From positions 14,467 to 78,466 of the forward strand of contig CAWUIP010000004.1 in assembly GCA_963922415.1 (NCBI GenBank): a stretch of DNA of 64,000 nt, in the 5' to 3' direction. Of this stretch, positions 1 through 8,444 are shown piece by piece; position 1 is the stretch's first letter; each line of letters starts with the position of its first letter. Both the position numbers and the translations under genes were made by a program. The notes beneath the pieces were generated by a model, which was given only the letters and a program-made list of their open reading frames with translations, ran no database searches and was not told the DNA's origin. Source of the stretch: Aliishimia sp963922415 (GTDB lineage Bacteria > Pseudomonadota > Alphaproteobacteria > Rhodobacterales > Rhodobacteraceae).

Positions 1-437
1 CAGACCCTGTTCAAACCGGGTTTCAGGCGGCCCGCCTTTCACTTGCGGGTTTCTTGATACCGTTTGTCTTCGTCTACCACCCTGCCGTTCTCTATAAACT
101 TCAGGTCTTGTTCGTTTGGTTTGGCGGCGAGTTGCCGACGTCGAAGGCCATGATCGACATCGGATCGGTGTCGTGGTTTGACCTCGGCTGGATCGTTCTG
201 GCCTTTACGCTGGCCATGTGGCTTTTGACCTCAGCTCTGACCGGATATGAGAAGAACAAACTGCATGGGATCGAACGCATCCTGCGGGTGGCCGCGGGCA
301 TCAGTATCTTGTTGCCGAATATCCTTTTTGCTCTGCCGGCGGCGTGCATCGGCGCAGCGCTGATCGTCCTACATCGCTTTCTTGGCGGTGCGCCGTCAAG
401 AGTCGAAACAACTGCATCAAAAAACGCAAATACGTAA
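1..437 (+). CDS. TRAP transporter fused permease, C-terminal end (partial)
   Basis: The reading frame is open from the window edge (first full codon at base 3) and stops at 435-437, so only about 144 C-terminal residues are present. They are strongly hydrophobic, with about four membrane-spanning stretches (around residues 12-28, 55-78, 92-120 and the end). A TAXI-type binding protein follows 12 bases later, which is the usual partner of fused 4TM/12TM TRAP permeases. Such permeases sit in the inner membrane and use an ion gradient to import organic acids delivered by the binding protein. The fused-permease identity is inferred from the neighbour and the hydrophobic profile, because the diagnostic central part lies outside the window. 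Confidence 0.72.
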   Translation, partial: DPVQTGFQAARLSLAGFLIPFVFVYHPAVLYKLQVLFVWFGGELPTSKAMIDIGSVSWFDLGWIVLAFTLAMWLLTSALTGYEKNKLHGIERILRVAAGISILLPNILFALPAACIGAALIVLHRFLGGAPSRVETTASKNANT

Positions 438-449
438 CGGGAGGAACAC

Positions 450-1424
450 ATGCGTAGCACACTAGCAGGATTGTCCATCGGGCTGGCGGCCACCGCGGCG
501 CTGGCCGAGGATCAAACCCTAAAAATGGCCACTATCGCGCCAAGCTTGGGCCAAGCAATCACCATGGCGACATTCGCCAACGTTGTAACGGACAACCTTG
601 ACGGCGTCGCGATTGAAGTGTCGGCAGGTGGTGCCGCGACGCTCCACATGATGGAGGTTGCGCGCGGCAACCTCGACTTGTCGATGACGAGCCCGGTTGT
701 CTACAACCTCATGGCCGGCGGCAAGCGGATGTACGCAAATCAGGCCGACGCGCCGGAGCTTGCGGAAAACCTCGACCTTCTGATGTGGTTCCCTTACGGG
801 GCCTATCACTTCGCGGTTCGTGCCGACAGTGACATCGAATTGCTGGATGACATCGAAGGGGCGACGGTCTTTCTCGGTCCTCAAGGCGGCGGTGCCTACA
901 ACGCCTCGCGCGGTTGGATTGAGGCCACAACAGGCCTCGTGGTTGGCGAAGACTACGATGCGATCAAGGCCAATTGGCAGACCGGCTTTCAGGCCTTTAT
1001 GGACGGCAAGATCGATGTCTACGTGAATGGCTGTCTGGACCCCTGCGGCCAATTCATTCAGTTCACCGAAACCGAAGACGTCCGGTTTCTAGGGCCGGAA
1101 AGCGATCAGGGCGAAGCCGTCGATAAGTACCTTGGCAAGTGGCGCTATCGCGCTGAGGTGCCAGCAGGGCTCTATGCCAGTCAAAAGAACCAGGCCGCTG
1201 TCACGTCCTTTGACACGGCGGTTGGCATTGCCGTGCGCGGCGATCTTGACGAGGAAACCGTCTACCAGCTCACGAAAACCTTTTGGGATAATATCGACCA
1301 GGTGACATCTGAGGCGCCTTGGGCGAAGGCAATTGATATCAATTTCGCCGCGTCAAAACGCGGTATGATGGAACTGCATCCCGGTGCCGCACGCTACTAC
1401 AAAGAGGTTGGCGCAATAGAGTGA
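450..1424 (+). CDS. TAXI family TRAP transporter substrate-binding protein
   Basis: This 324-residue protein starts with a signal peptide that ends near residue 19 (ALA-E). It then reads like the TAXI group of TRAP receptors, for example LKMATIAPSLGQA early on and a GPQGGGAYNASRGW-type segment in the middle. It should bind a solute, probably an organic acid, in the periplasm and pass it to the permease encoded 12 bases upstream. A GGGAGG ribosome binding site lies at 440-445. A strong terminator follows the stop codon, so permease and receptor form the end of one transcription unit. The position beside a reductive dehalogenase suggests a halogenated aromatic acid as ligand; this is inference. 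Confidence 0.88.
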   Translation: MRSTLAGLSIGLAATAALAEDQTLKMATIAPSLGQAITMATFANVVTDNLDGVAIEVSAGGAATLHMMEVARGNLDLSMTSPVVYNLMAGGKRMYANQADAPELAENLDLLMWFPYGAYHFAVRADSDIELLDDIEGATVFLGPQGGGAYNASRGWIEATTGLVVGEDYDAIKANWQTGFQAFMDGKIDVYVNGCLDPCGQFIQFTETEDVRFLGPESDQGEAVDKYLGKWRYRAEVPAGLYASQKNQAAVTSFDTAVGIAVRGDLDEETVYQLTKTFWDNIDQVTSEAPWAKAIDINFAASKRGMMELHPGAARYYKEVGAIE

Positions 1425-1432
1425 CCCACGTG

Positions 1433-1464
1433 ACGGCGGGGCGCCTGTCCCGCCGTTCTGTTTT
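1433..1464 (+). terminator. Rho-independent terminator after the TAXI receptor gene
   Basis: A perfect 8-bp stem (ACGGCGGG at 1433-1440 with CCCGCCGT at 1449-1456) encloses an 8-base loop and is followed by TCTGTTTT. It lies 8 bases after the receptor stop codon and 25 bases before the next start codon. Confidence 0.85.
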
Positions 1465-1488
1465 GGGTGGAAGTATCGAGGTTTGCCA

Positions 1489-1857
1489 ATGTCCGCTGAT
1501 GATTTCGCCGAGATAGAACGGGTTATCGTCACTTATGTCGAAAGCTACATCCAAGCAGATGTAGAGACCTTGCGCGGCGTGTTCGCCGATGACGCCGTCA
1601 TGTTCGGATATGTCGGTGATCGTCTGGTCGAGGGCACACCCGATGTATTTATTGAGAACGTCGGCAAGGCACCCGCGATCGCTTCAACGGAAGCCACGCC
1701 AACATACGACATTGGTCATGTTGAGATCAGAGGCAATGCGGCGTCGGCGACGATCCAAGAGTACGGCTTTGGTGATTTGAACTTTACCGACTTCATGCAT
1801 CTCCTCAAACGGGATGGTGCCTGGAAGATCGTCAGTAAGACGTTCTCGACCTTCTGA
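1489..1857 (+). CDS. SnoaL-like / NTF2-fold protein
   Basis: A small protein of 122 residues with the pattern of the SnoaL/NTF2-like superfamily: an N-terminal helix (around ADDFAEIERVIVTYVESY), a short acidic loop naming the age-old FADDAVMFGY type strand, and a C-terminal GAWKIVSKTFS strand. Family members form a cone-shaped pocket and may be isomerases, hydrolases or plain binding proteins; the reaction here cannot be told. The ATG at 1489 is preferred over a TTG two codons earlier. It is separated from the TRAP genes by a terminator and runs into the aminotransferase gene 18 bases downstream, so it probably belongs to the aminotransferase/dehalogenase unit. Confidence 0.75.
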   Translation: MSADDFAEIERVIVTYVESYIQADVETLRGVFADDAVMFGYVGDRLVEGTPDVFIENVGKAPAIASTEATPTYDIGHVEIRGNAASATIQEYGFGDLNFTDFMHLLKRDGAWKIVSKTFSTF

Positions 1858-1875
1858 AGCAAGCAGGGACACCGA

Positions 1876-3246
1876 ATGGCAAATGCCCTTAATGCAGAGA
1901 CGAACGCATGGATCGCACGCGACGCAGCCGTCCTTCAGCATCCTGGAGGTGGGGGTAATGAACACACGCTGTTCCTGACACGCGGGGAAGGGTGCTATGT
2001 CTGGGATATGGATGGCCTCAGATACCTGGACGCACAAGGCGGCGCTTGGCTCAACAAGGTGGGCTACGGCCGAAAGGACTTGGCGCAGGTCGCAGCGGAC
2101 CAAATGGCCCGCTTCGGCACGTTCTCGATAGGGTTTGACTACGCGAATACGGCGTCTGTCGAGTTTGCTGAAAAACTTGTCGAGCGGGCACCGGAAAATA
2201 TCTCAAAGGTGCGTTTTGCAACGGGTGGCGGGGAAGCAGACGATCACGCGCTGCAGCTCGCGCGCCTCTATCAATCGCGAAAAGGTTTTCCTAAGCGTCG
2301 TAAGATCTTGGTTCACCGAGAGGCCTATCACGGTGGGACGATGGCCGGGGTGGAGTTGACCGGCGGGCGCCCCGGGATTGCTGACGTGTCCGACGACGTG
2401 ATTTTTTTGACGCCTCCAAGACCGTATCACACGGAGCTTTATGGCTACCGCGATATGACCGAGTTTTGCGTGGAAGAGTTGCGGCGCGTTATTGCCCACC
2501 ATGGGGCCGACAGCATCGCCGCAATGTTCGCAGAGGTCATGATCGGACCCGGAGGGATGATCCCGTTGCCGGACGACTACTGGCCTGCGATGACTGCGGT
2601 TTTGAAAGATAACGGCATTCTGTTTGTGGCGGATGAGGTGGTCACCGGTTTTGGGCGGGCCGGCGAGTGGTTCATGTCAGGCGCTCTTGGGCTAGAGCCC
2701 GATATGATCGTCTTAGCCAAAGGCATCTGCAGTGGTTACGTGCCGATGGCTGCTGTGCTTTTAAGCGAAGAGATTGCCGAGATGGTCAACGGCTTCGGCC
2801 CAGGCAATTCCTATGCGGGCCATGCTGTGGGGGCCGCAGTCGGGTCCGCACATATCGACATTATCGAAGACGAAGAGCTGTTGGAAAACAGCAGAGCGCG
2901 CGGTGCACAATTCCTTGAAGAACTTGCGCCGCTCGAAGATCACCCTTTTGTCGGCAACATTCGGGGTCGCGGTTTGATGATGGGGATCGAACTCGTATCA
3001 GACAAACAAACGCGCATGCCTTTGCTCAAAGATGCGCCCTGGCTCTTTGTCGACCTTCCGCGATACATGCGCGCCAAACATGGCGTTTTGCTGGGACTGC
3101 GCGGCAGTGTGATCCTTCTGACGCCGCCCTTGGTCATTGATGCCGACGATGTGTCAGTGTTGTGTCGCGCATTGATCAGGACAATCAACACAATTGACGT
3201 CCATTCTCTTCGATTGCCGTCTCTAACAGGGGTGGACGCAGTGTGA
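1876..3246 (+). CDS. Class III PLP-dependent aminotransferase
   Basis: A 456-residue fold-type I, class III aminotransferase, the family of omega-amine, beta-alanine and 4-aminobutyrate transaminases. Visible features are the glycine-rich phosphate site near residue 115 (TGGGEADDHALQLAR), the DE pair that holds the pyridine ring (VADEVVTGFGR, around 251-262) and the Schiff-base lysine K282 in LAKGICSGYVPM. The enzyme should move an amino group from an amine or amino acid to a keto acid in the cytoplasm. The substrate is unknown. It sits 18 bases after the SnoaL-like gene and 103 bases before the reductive dehalogenase, so a role in the same catabolic pathway is likely but not shown. Confidence 0.9.
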   Translation: MANALNAETNAWIARDAAVLQHPGGGGNEHTLFLTRGEGCYVWDMDGLRYLDAQGGAWLNKVGYGRKDLAQVAADQMARFGTFSIGFDYANTASVEFAEKLVERAPENISKVRFATGGGEADDHALQLARLYQSRKGFPKRRKILVHREAYHGGTMAGVELTGGRPGIADVSDDVIFLTPPRPYHTELYGYRDMTEFCVEELRRVIAHHGADSIAAMFAEVMIGPGGMIPLPDDYWPAMTAVLKDNGILFVADEVVTGFGRAGEWFMSGALGLEPDMIVLAKGICSGYVPMAAVLLSEEIAEMVNGFGPGNSYAGHAVGAAVGSAHIDIIEDEELLENSRARGAQFLEELAPLEDHPFVGNIRGRGLMMGIELVSDKQTRMPLLKDAPWLFVDLPRYMRAKHGVLLGLRGSVILLTPPLVIDADDVSVLCRALIRTINTIDVHSLRLPSLTGVDAV

Positions 3247-3313
3247 TGACGCGGCGGCGACCAGAATTTAGCTCTACACGGACCAGTCGCCCGAATATTG
3301 CAGTCGATGCAAA

Positions 3314-3328
3314 GCAGCTAAATGCTGC
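3314..3328. promoter_or_regulatory. Inverted repeat in the leader of the dehalogenase gene
   Basis: GCAGC at 3314-3318 and GCTGC at 3324-3328 are separated by five A/T-rich bases. The repeat lies about 20 bases before the dehalogenase start codon, so it could be an operator or a leader hairpin. It is short and could occur by chance. Confidence 0.3.
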
Positions 3329-3349
3329 AAAAACGGAAGGATGTCGACG

Positions 3350-6300
3350 ATGACGACACGGTTCTTTTCGGACAAGTCGCGCCCTGTGCATATGGGACAG
3401 TACCCTTCAGAGTTGCTGGCAAGACGCACGCAGCCCGTGGATCTGTCAAATGTACCGACCCATGATCAACTGACGTTTGAAAACACAGCCGACCCATTTT
3501 CGATCATCAATGCCATGCGCGAGTATCAGGCGATGATGGACACCATTCGGGATGGTCTGGTCAACCGCGTCAAGGCTGGCTGCCCGGATGATCCGGTTGA
3601 ACGGTCCAAACACCTGAAAGCATTCTCGTATTTCGCGGACGCAGCTGCGACAGGGGTCTGCGTCCTTCCTGATGAGGCGTTGCTAGAGGCACCGTATCGC
3701 AACCTCGATGTCGCCCGGCTGGCCCATGATCTTCGAACGCGCCAAACCAAAACGCTGGCTGCGGGCATCGATCTGATCATGGCTGATCTGAAAGAGGCGG
3801 CAGAGGCGCCACCGTCAGGGATTGAAGGCCATACCCATGGAATCGTGTTTCTTTACGAGAACCCACGCGATCCAGAGACAGATGAGGTTGGCGCAGGTTG
3901 GATACAGTCTGCCCAGGCCCATCGCGCGGGTCTCTTGGCCGCTGAAACCGCGATTGTTATTGCCAACTATATCCGGCTGCTTGGATATCCTGCGCGTGGT
4001 CATACGGTTTCTAGCAGTGATGTCGATCTTAACAAACTTGCTGTGGCGTCTGGGCTGGCTACCGTAGAAGATGGCGCGCTCAATCATCCTTACATCGGAA
4101 CCCGTTTTGGGCTCGCCGCCGTAACAACGAATTTCGAGATTGCGCCCGATCAGCCGTTGGTGCCGCGCGCCCAACAACCCTCTTCAGCGTTCGGACTGTC
4201 GTGGAAACTTGGTAAGGGGTTTGCCAAGAACGCCACAAACGCCGTTCCCTATAAGAAAAGGCGGTTTGTTGATGGAGCGCACCCGTTTGAAACGCTCAAG
4301 CGCGTCGACAGGCCAACCACGTACATTGATGAGGCAAATGTACCACGTGTTCCCAAACGGTCTGACATGTTCAGCCGTGCGACGTTCGGTGATATGGGCA
4401 AGGCGGTGCAGGATGGCGCGCGCAACGGGCACTACGTTCGCAAAGCAGCCCCAGCCATGGCGCAAAGGCGGGCACTTGGGGCCTTCGTTCTGCTGCAAGA
4501 TGGCGAACCCGCGACAGAGCAGGTCCGGCTATCGCCTGAGAAGGCAAGTGAGTTGGTCAAAGCGACCTGTTACTTCCTGGGGGCCGACGCTGTTGGCCTC
4601 AGCCGGTGCCCAGATTGGGCTTGGTACAGCCACGATGCGCGCGGGGACGCTATCGATCCGCCGCATGACAACGCGATCAACCTCATCATCGACCAAGGCT
4701 ACGAGACGATGGAAGGCTCGTCCGGCGATGATTGGATTGCCGTCTCGCAGTCGATGCGCGCGTATTTGCGGTTTTCTCTGATCGGAGGTGTGATTGCCAA
4801 ACAGCTTCGCAACCTCGGGTATGGCGCGAAGGCGCACACCGTCATGGACGGCGAAGTTCTGCAACCGCCATTGTTGCTGCTGTCCGGCTTGGGCGAGGTT
4901 AGCCGCATCGGTGAGGTGATCCTCAACCCATTCCTCGGCCCACGCCTAAAGTCTGGCGTCGTAACGACCGATCTACCGCTTGCGCACGACAAACCAATTG
5001 ACTTCGGGCTCCAACGGTTTTGCGAAACCTGCAACAAGTGCGCCCGTGAATGCCCGTCTGGCGCCATCACCGCCGGTCCGAAGCTGATGTTTAACGGGTA
5101 TGAGATCTGGAAGTCCGACAGCCAGAAATGCGCCAGCTATCGCATCAACACGCCCGGTGGTGCCATGTGCGGTCGATGCATGAAAACCTGTCCCTGGAAC
5201 CTTGAGGGCATCTTTAAGGAGAAACCGTTTCGCTGGGCCGCGATGAATATGCCCGCAGCAGCCCCGCTTTTGGCCAAGCTGGATGACTATGTCGAAAACG
5301 GGTCTTTGAACCCGGTCAAAAAGTGGTGGTGGGATCTCGAATTCAAGGAAGATGGCGGGTACGGGCCGGCGACAAGCGTCAACACGCGGTCGCTTCAAAA
5401 AGACCTGGACCTCAAATACGAGGATCAAACGCTTGCCGTCTATCCTGCACCGCTTGCGCCGCATCCGTATCCCTATCCCTTTCCGATGGACCGAGAGGCC
5501 GGGATTGAGGCGTATCAAGCTCTAGTGACAGCTGAAGAGTACCAAACCCGCGCGGAGAATGGGACATTGGACGCAGTGCTTCACAGGGTCGTCGATGCTG
5601 GTGACAGCCCAGTTGTTCCCGTGCTGATTGACCAGGTTGAACATATGGCAGACGGGGTCACGAAATATGTCTTCCGCTCGACCGATGGAGGTCCTTTGCC
5701 GACATGGTCGGCCGGCGCGCATTTGGATGTTGTTGTCGCACCAGAATACCTGCGGCAGTACTCCATGTGCGGTGATCCTGCGGACCGCGATACTTACCAA
5801 ATCGGAGTTCTGCGTGAGGATGACGGGCGCGGTGGCTCAAAGCTATTGCACCGGATATTTTCTCAGGGCCGCCGCATCTTTGTCTCGAAACCCATCAATC
5901 ATTTCCCGTTGGCGCGCCATGCAACACACTCTGTGCTGATGGGGGGTGGGATTGGGGTCACACCACTTATCGCCATGGCGCACGAACTGCATGCGCAGGG
6001 TAAAAGCTTCCGTCTCCACTATTCGGGAAGAACCCGAGACACGATGGGTTTTCTCGCAGACCTCACACGCGTCGCATGGGCAGATAAGGTTTTACTGCAT
6101 ATCTCGTCCGAAGGCACACGGGTCGATCTTGCGTCTGTGATGGCTGGGTACCAGACCGGGTGGCATGTCTATACCTGCGGAAGTGAGCCCTATATGACCG
6201 CCGTGATGGACGCTGCGACGGCTGTGGGCGTTCCGGAAGACGCGCGACATTTGGAGTATTTCTCCGTCCCGGAGCAGCCAGACTACGTCAACGAGCCATT

Positions 6301-6559
6301 CATGGTCCGGCTCAAAAAATCCGGCACGGAGTTCATTGTCCCAAAGGACAAATCCGCTGCCGACGTCCTGACGGAGAATGGGTACCGTATAGATCTGAAG
6401 TGCTCGGACGGCATATGCGGTGTTTGCAAATGCGGACTGGTTTCTGGCGACGTTGAACACCGGGATTACGTGCTTTCGAAAAAGCAGCGTGAAGGCGCGA
6501 TCATCTTGTGCCAATCCCGTGCGGCCCAAAAAGACGGTGTGATCGAAATTGACCTCTAG
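3350..6559 (+). CDS. Self-sufficient catabolic reductive dehalogenase (RdhA fused to an FMN/[2Fe-2S] reductase)
   Basis: A 1069-residue, three-part cytoplasmic enzyme. Residues 1 to about 640 are a B12-dependent reductive dehalogenase core with two ferredoxin-type cluster motifs: C558, C561, C564, C568 and C594, C607, C610, C614. From about 745 a phthalate-dioxygenase-reductase-like module follows, with an FMN-site RQYS (802-805), a nucleotide-site GGGIG (865-869) and a plant-type [2Fe-2S] motif (C1018, C1023, C1026, C1054). It should take electrons from NAD(P)H and remove halogen from an aromatic substrate. There is no Tat signal, unlike respiratory RdhA proteins. BhbA of Comamonas and the Nitratireductor and Jhaorihella enzymes are the known relatives. 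Y426 in C-PDWAWYSHD falls where the catalytic Tyr426 of NpRdhA is reported; this needs an alignment. The ATG at 3350 is chosen because GGAAGG (3335-3340) touches the ATG at 3341. Confidence 0.93.
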   Translation: MTTRFFSDKSRPVHMGQYPSELLARRTQPVDLSNVPTHDQLTFENTADPFSIINAMREYQAMMDTIRDGLVNRVKAGCPDDPVERSKHLKAFSYFADAAATGVCVLPDEALLEAPYRNLDVARLAHDLRTRQTKTLAAGIDLIMADLKEAAEAPPSGIEGHTHGIVFLYENPRDPETDEVGAGWIQSAQAHRAGLLAAETAIVIANYIRLLGYPARGHTVSSSDVDLNKLAVASGLATVEDGALNHPYIGTRFGLAAVTTNFEIAPDQPLVPRAQQPSSAFGLSWKLGKGFAKNATNAVPYKKRRFVDGAHPFETLKRVDRPTTYIDEANVPRVPKRSDMFSRATFGDMGKAVQDGARNGHYVRKAAPAMAQRRALGAFVLLQDGEPATEQVRLSPEKASELVKATCYFLGADAVGLSRCPDWAWYSHDARGDAIDPPHDNAINLIIDQGYETMEGSSGDDWIAVSQSMRAYLRFSLIGGVIAKQLRNLGYGAKAHTVMDGEVLQPPLLLLSGLGEVSRIGEVILNPFLGPRLKSGVVTTDLPLAHDKPIDFGLQRFCETCNKCARECPSGAITAGPKLMFNGYEIWKSDSQKCASYRINTPGGAMCGRCMKTCPWNLEGIFKEKPFRWAAMNMPAAAPLLAKLDDYVENGSLNPVKKWWWDLEFKEDGGYGPATSVNTRSLQKDLDLKYEDQTLAVYPAPLAPHPYPYPFPMDREAGIEAYQALVTAEEYQTRAENGTLDAVLHRVVDAGDSPVVPVLIDQVEHMADGVTKYVFRSTDGGPLPTWSAGAHLDVVVAPEYLRQYSMCGDPADRDTYQIGVLREDDGRGGSKLLHRIFSQGRRIFVSKPINHFPLARHATHSVLMGGGIGVTPLIAMAHELHAQGKSFRLHYSGRTRDTMGFLADLTRVAWADKVLLHISSEGTRVDLASVMAGYQTGWHVYTCGSEPYMTAVMDAATAVGVPEDARHLEYFSVPEQPDYVNEPFMVRLKKSGTEFIVPKDKSAADVLTENGYRIDLKCSDGICGVCKCGLVSGDVEHRDYVLSKKQREGAIILCQSRAAQKDGVIEIDL

Positions 6560-6829
6560 CGGCTTTGAATATTAAGCCGTGGAATGCAAAGTCGTGGCGA
6601 AAGGCAGTGGCCACGAGGCCCCTAGACCCAGGTCAACTTGCCCAGTCTGGCGACTGCTCCGAAACTTCATCATGAGCTTCTGTGACACTTCGAGCAGGCG
6701 CCAAACACACAAAATAACCAACGCCTACAGTGCCAATGCTTTGGCGTGCGAACGTTCCGTTCAGATTTGCATGGGGGCGCATAACCACGCGCCGTTTCAA
6801 GACAATATTCTTTGCTGAGGGGGCGTGAA

Positions 6830-6904
<75 letters not shown>

Positions 6905-7003
6905 AAGTGTTGCATGCGCCGTGCCGCGGGTGATTAGACGGAATGGTGCAATCAGGCAAGGCCTATCTGGACGGTTTTTAAGCTGTGCTGTAACACATCG
7001 CTC

Positions 7004-7183
7004 ATGGCCCGTCGCACCAAACCCGCTGCAAATTTGACTCGCGAAGACCGACTGAAATCGGCATTGAAGGCAAACATGGCGCGGCGCAAAGCACAGGCAA
7101 AGGCGAGATCCGCGCAAGACCGGTCCGAAGAGGCCGGAATAGACATGACAATCGAGGCAGGTAAGGAGCAGGACAATGGATAG
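7004..7183 (+). CDS. Small basic protein overlapping the start of murA
   Basis: A 59-residue open frame starts MARRTKPAANLTRED, is rich in lysine, arginine and alanine in its middle and acidic at its end, and looks like one long helix. It ends at TAG 7181-7183, eight bases inside murA, and the murA ribosome binding site lies within it, which suggests translational coupling. No ribosome binding site of its own is clear, so it could start from an unstructured leader. Similar short basic proteins in front of murA are familiar to me from Rhodobacteraceae, but no function is known. Confidence 0.68.
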   Translation: MARRTKPAANLTREDRLKSALKANMARRKAQAKARSAQDRSEEAGIDMTIEAGKEQDNG

Positions 7184-8444
7184 TATTCTCGTCAAAGGAA
7201 ATGGCGCGCTCAACGGCCAAATTCCGATCGCTGGTGCTAAGAATGCCTGTCTCACATTGATGCCGGCAACTCTTTTGAGCGATGAACCGCTGACATTGAC
7301 GAATGCACCGCGCCTGAGCGACATCAAAACCCTTACTCTGCTGCTTCAGTCCCTGGGTGCAGAGGTAAGTTCGCTGGCGGATGGCAAAGTCATCGCGTTG
7401 TCTTCGCACAATCTGACCAGTCATCTCGCGCATTATGACATTGTGCGCAAAATGCGTGCCTCGATTTTGGTTTTGGGACCACTTCTGGCGCGGTTGGGCC
7501 AGGCCGTTGTGTCTTTGCCTGGCGGGTGCGCGATTGGCGCGCGTCCTGTTGATTTGCATCTAAAAGCGCTCGAGGCGATGGGCGCAGAGCTGGATCTGCG
7601 TGATGGCTACGTGCATGCTAAGGCACCAGGTGGGCTCAAAGGCGGGCGGGTCGATTTCGCTTTTGCCAGTGTGGGTGCCACTGAGAACGCGCTGATGGCG
7701 GCGACCTTGGCCAAGGGCACAACGGTTTTGAACAATGCCGCGCGCGAGCCGGAGATCGTCGATCTCGCGCAATGCTTGCGCAAAATGGGCGCACAGATTG
7801 ATGGAGCAGGCACATCGATCATCACGATTGATGGGGTGGACCGCTTGGGTGGTGCGACGCATCAAGTTGTGACAGACCGCATTGAACTGGGCACTTACAT
7901 GCTGGCGCCGGCCATTTGCGGCGGCGAGGTGGAGCTTTTGGGCGGTCGAATCGATCTTGTCGGTGCATTCTGCGAGAAGTTGGACGCTGCCGGTGTGTCG
8001 ATTGAAGAGACGAAGTCGGGCCTTAAGGTGCGCCGCAAGGACACGAGCATCCGGGCTGTAGACGTCACCACGGAGCCTTTCCCAGGGTTCCCAACAGACT
8101 TGCAAGCGCAAATGATGGCACTGCTTTGTACGGCGAACGGCACATCGGTTCTTGAAGAGAAAATCTTTGAAAACCGTTTCATGCACGCGCCGGAATTGAC
8201 GCGGATGGGGGCGCAGATCGAAGTTTCCGGCGGGACGGCGAAGGTCACAGGCGTTGACAAGTTGCGTGGCGCGCCGGTGATGGCGACGGATTTGCGCGCG
8301 AGCGTCAGTTTGATATTGGCCGGGCTTGCGGCGGAGGGAGAGACCCGCGTCGCGCGCGTCTATCACTTGGACCGTGGATATGAACAGGTCGTGCGCAAAC
8401 TGTCGGGCGTTGGCGCGCAAATTGAACGGGTGTCTGGCGAATGA
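7176..8444 (+). CDS. murA: UDP-N-acetylglucosamine 1-carboxyvinyltransferase
   Basis: A 422-residue EPSP-synthase-fold enzyme of the usual family length. It transfers enolpyruvate from PEP to UDP-N-acetylglucosamine, the first committed step of peptidoglycan precursor synthesis in the cytoplasm. Typical segments are the N-terminal GAKNACL, PGGCAIGARPVDLHL in the first third (the loop carrying the PEP- and fosfomycin-reactive cysteine in the family), PFPGFPTDLQAQMMAL and DLRASVSLILAGLAAEGET. An AAGGAG site at 7163-7168 supports the ATG at 7176. It overlaps the small upstream gene by 8 bases and the DUF2948 gene by 4 bases, so the three are probably co-translated. Confidence 0.97.
   Translation: MDSILVKGNGALNGQIPIAGAKNACLTLMPATLLSDEPLTLTNAPRLSDIKTLTLLLQSLGAEVSSLADGKVIALSSHNLTSHLAHYDIVRKMRASILVLGPLLARLGQAVVSLPGGCAIGARPVDLHLKALEAMGAELDLRDGYVHAKAPGGLKGGRVDFAFASVGATENALMAATLAKGTTVLNNAAREPEIVDLAQCLRKMGAQIDGAGTSIITIDGVDRLGGATHQVVTDRIELGTYMLAPAICGGEVELLGGRIDLVGAFCEKLDAAGVSIEETKSGLKVRRKDTSIRAVDVTTEPFPGFPTDLQAQMMALLCTANGTSVLEEKIFENRFMHAPELTRMGAQIEVSGGTAKVTGVDKLRGAPVMATDLRASVSLILAGLAAEGETRVARVYHLDRGYEQVVRKLSGVGAQIERVSGE

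Noticed and set aside
6560..6580. CGGCTT/AAGCCG hairpin after the dehalogenase gene as a terminator
   Set aside because: The stem is only 6 bp and no T-run follows.
6579..6818. 79-codon frame between the dehalogenase and tRNA-Thr
   Set aside because: Composition looks random and no ribosome binding site is seen. The gap is best left as non-coding.
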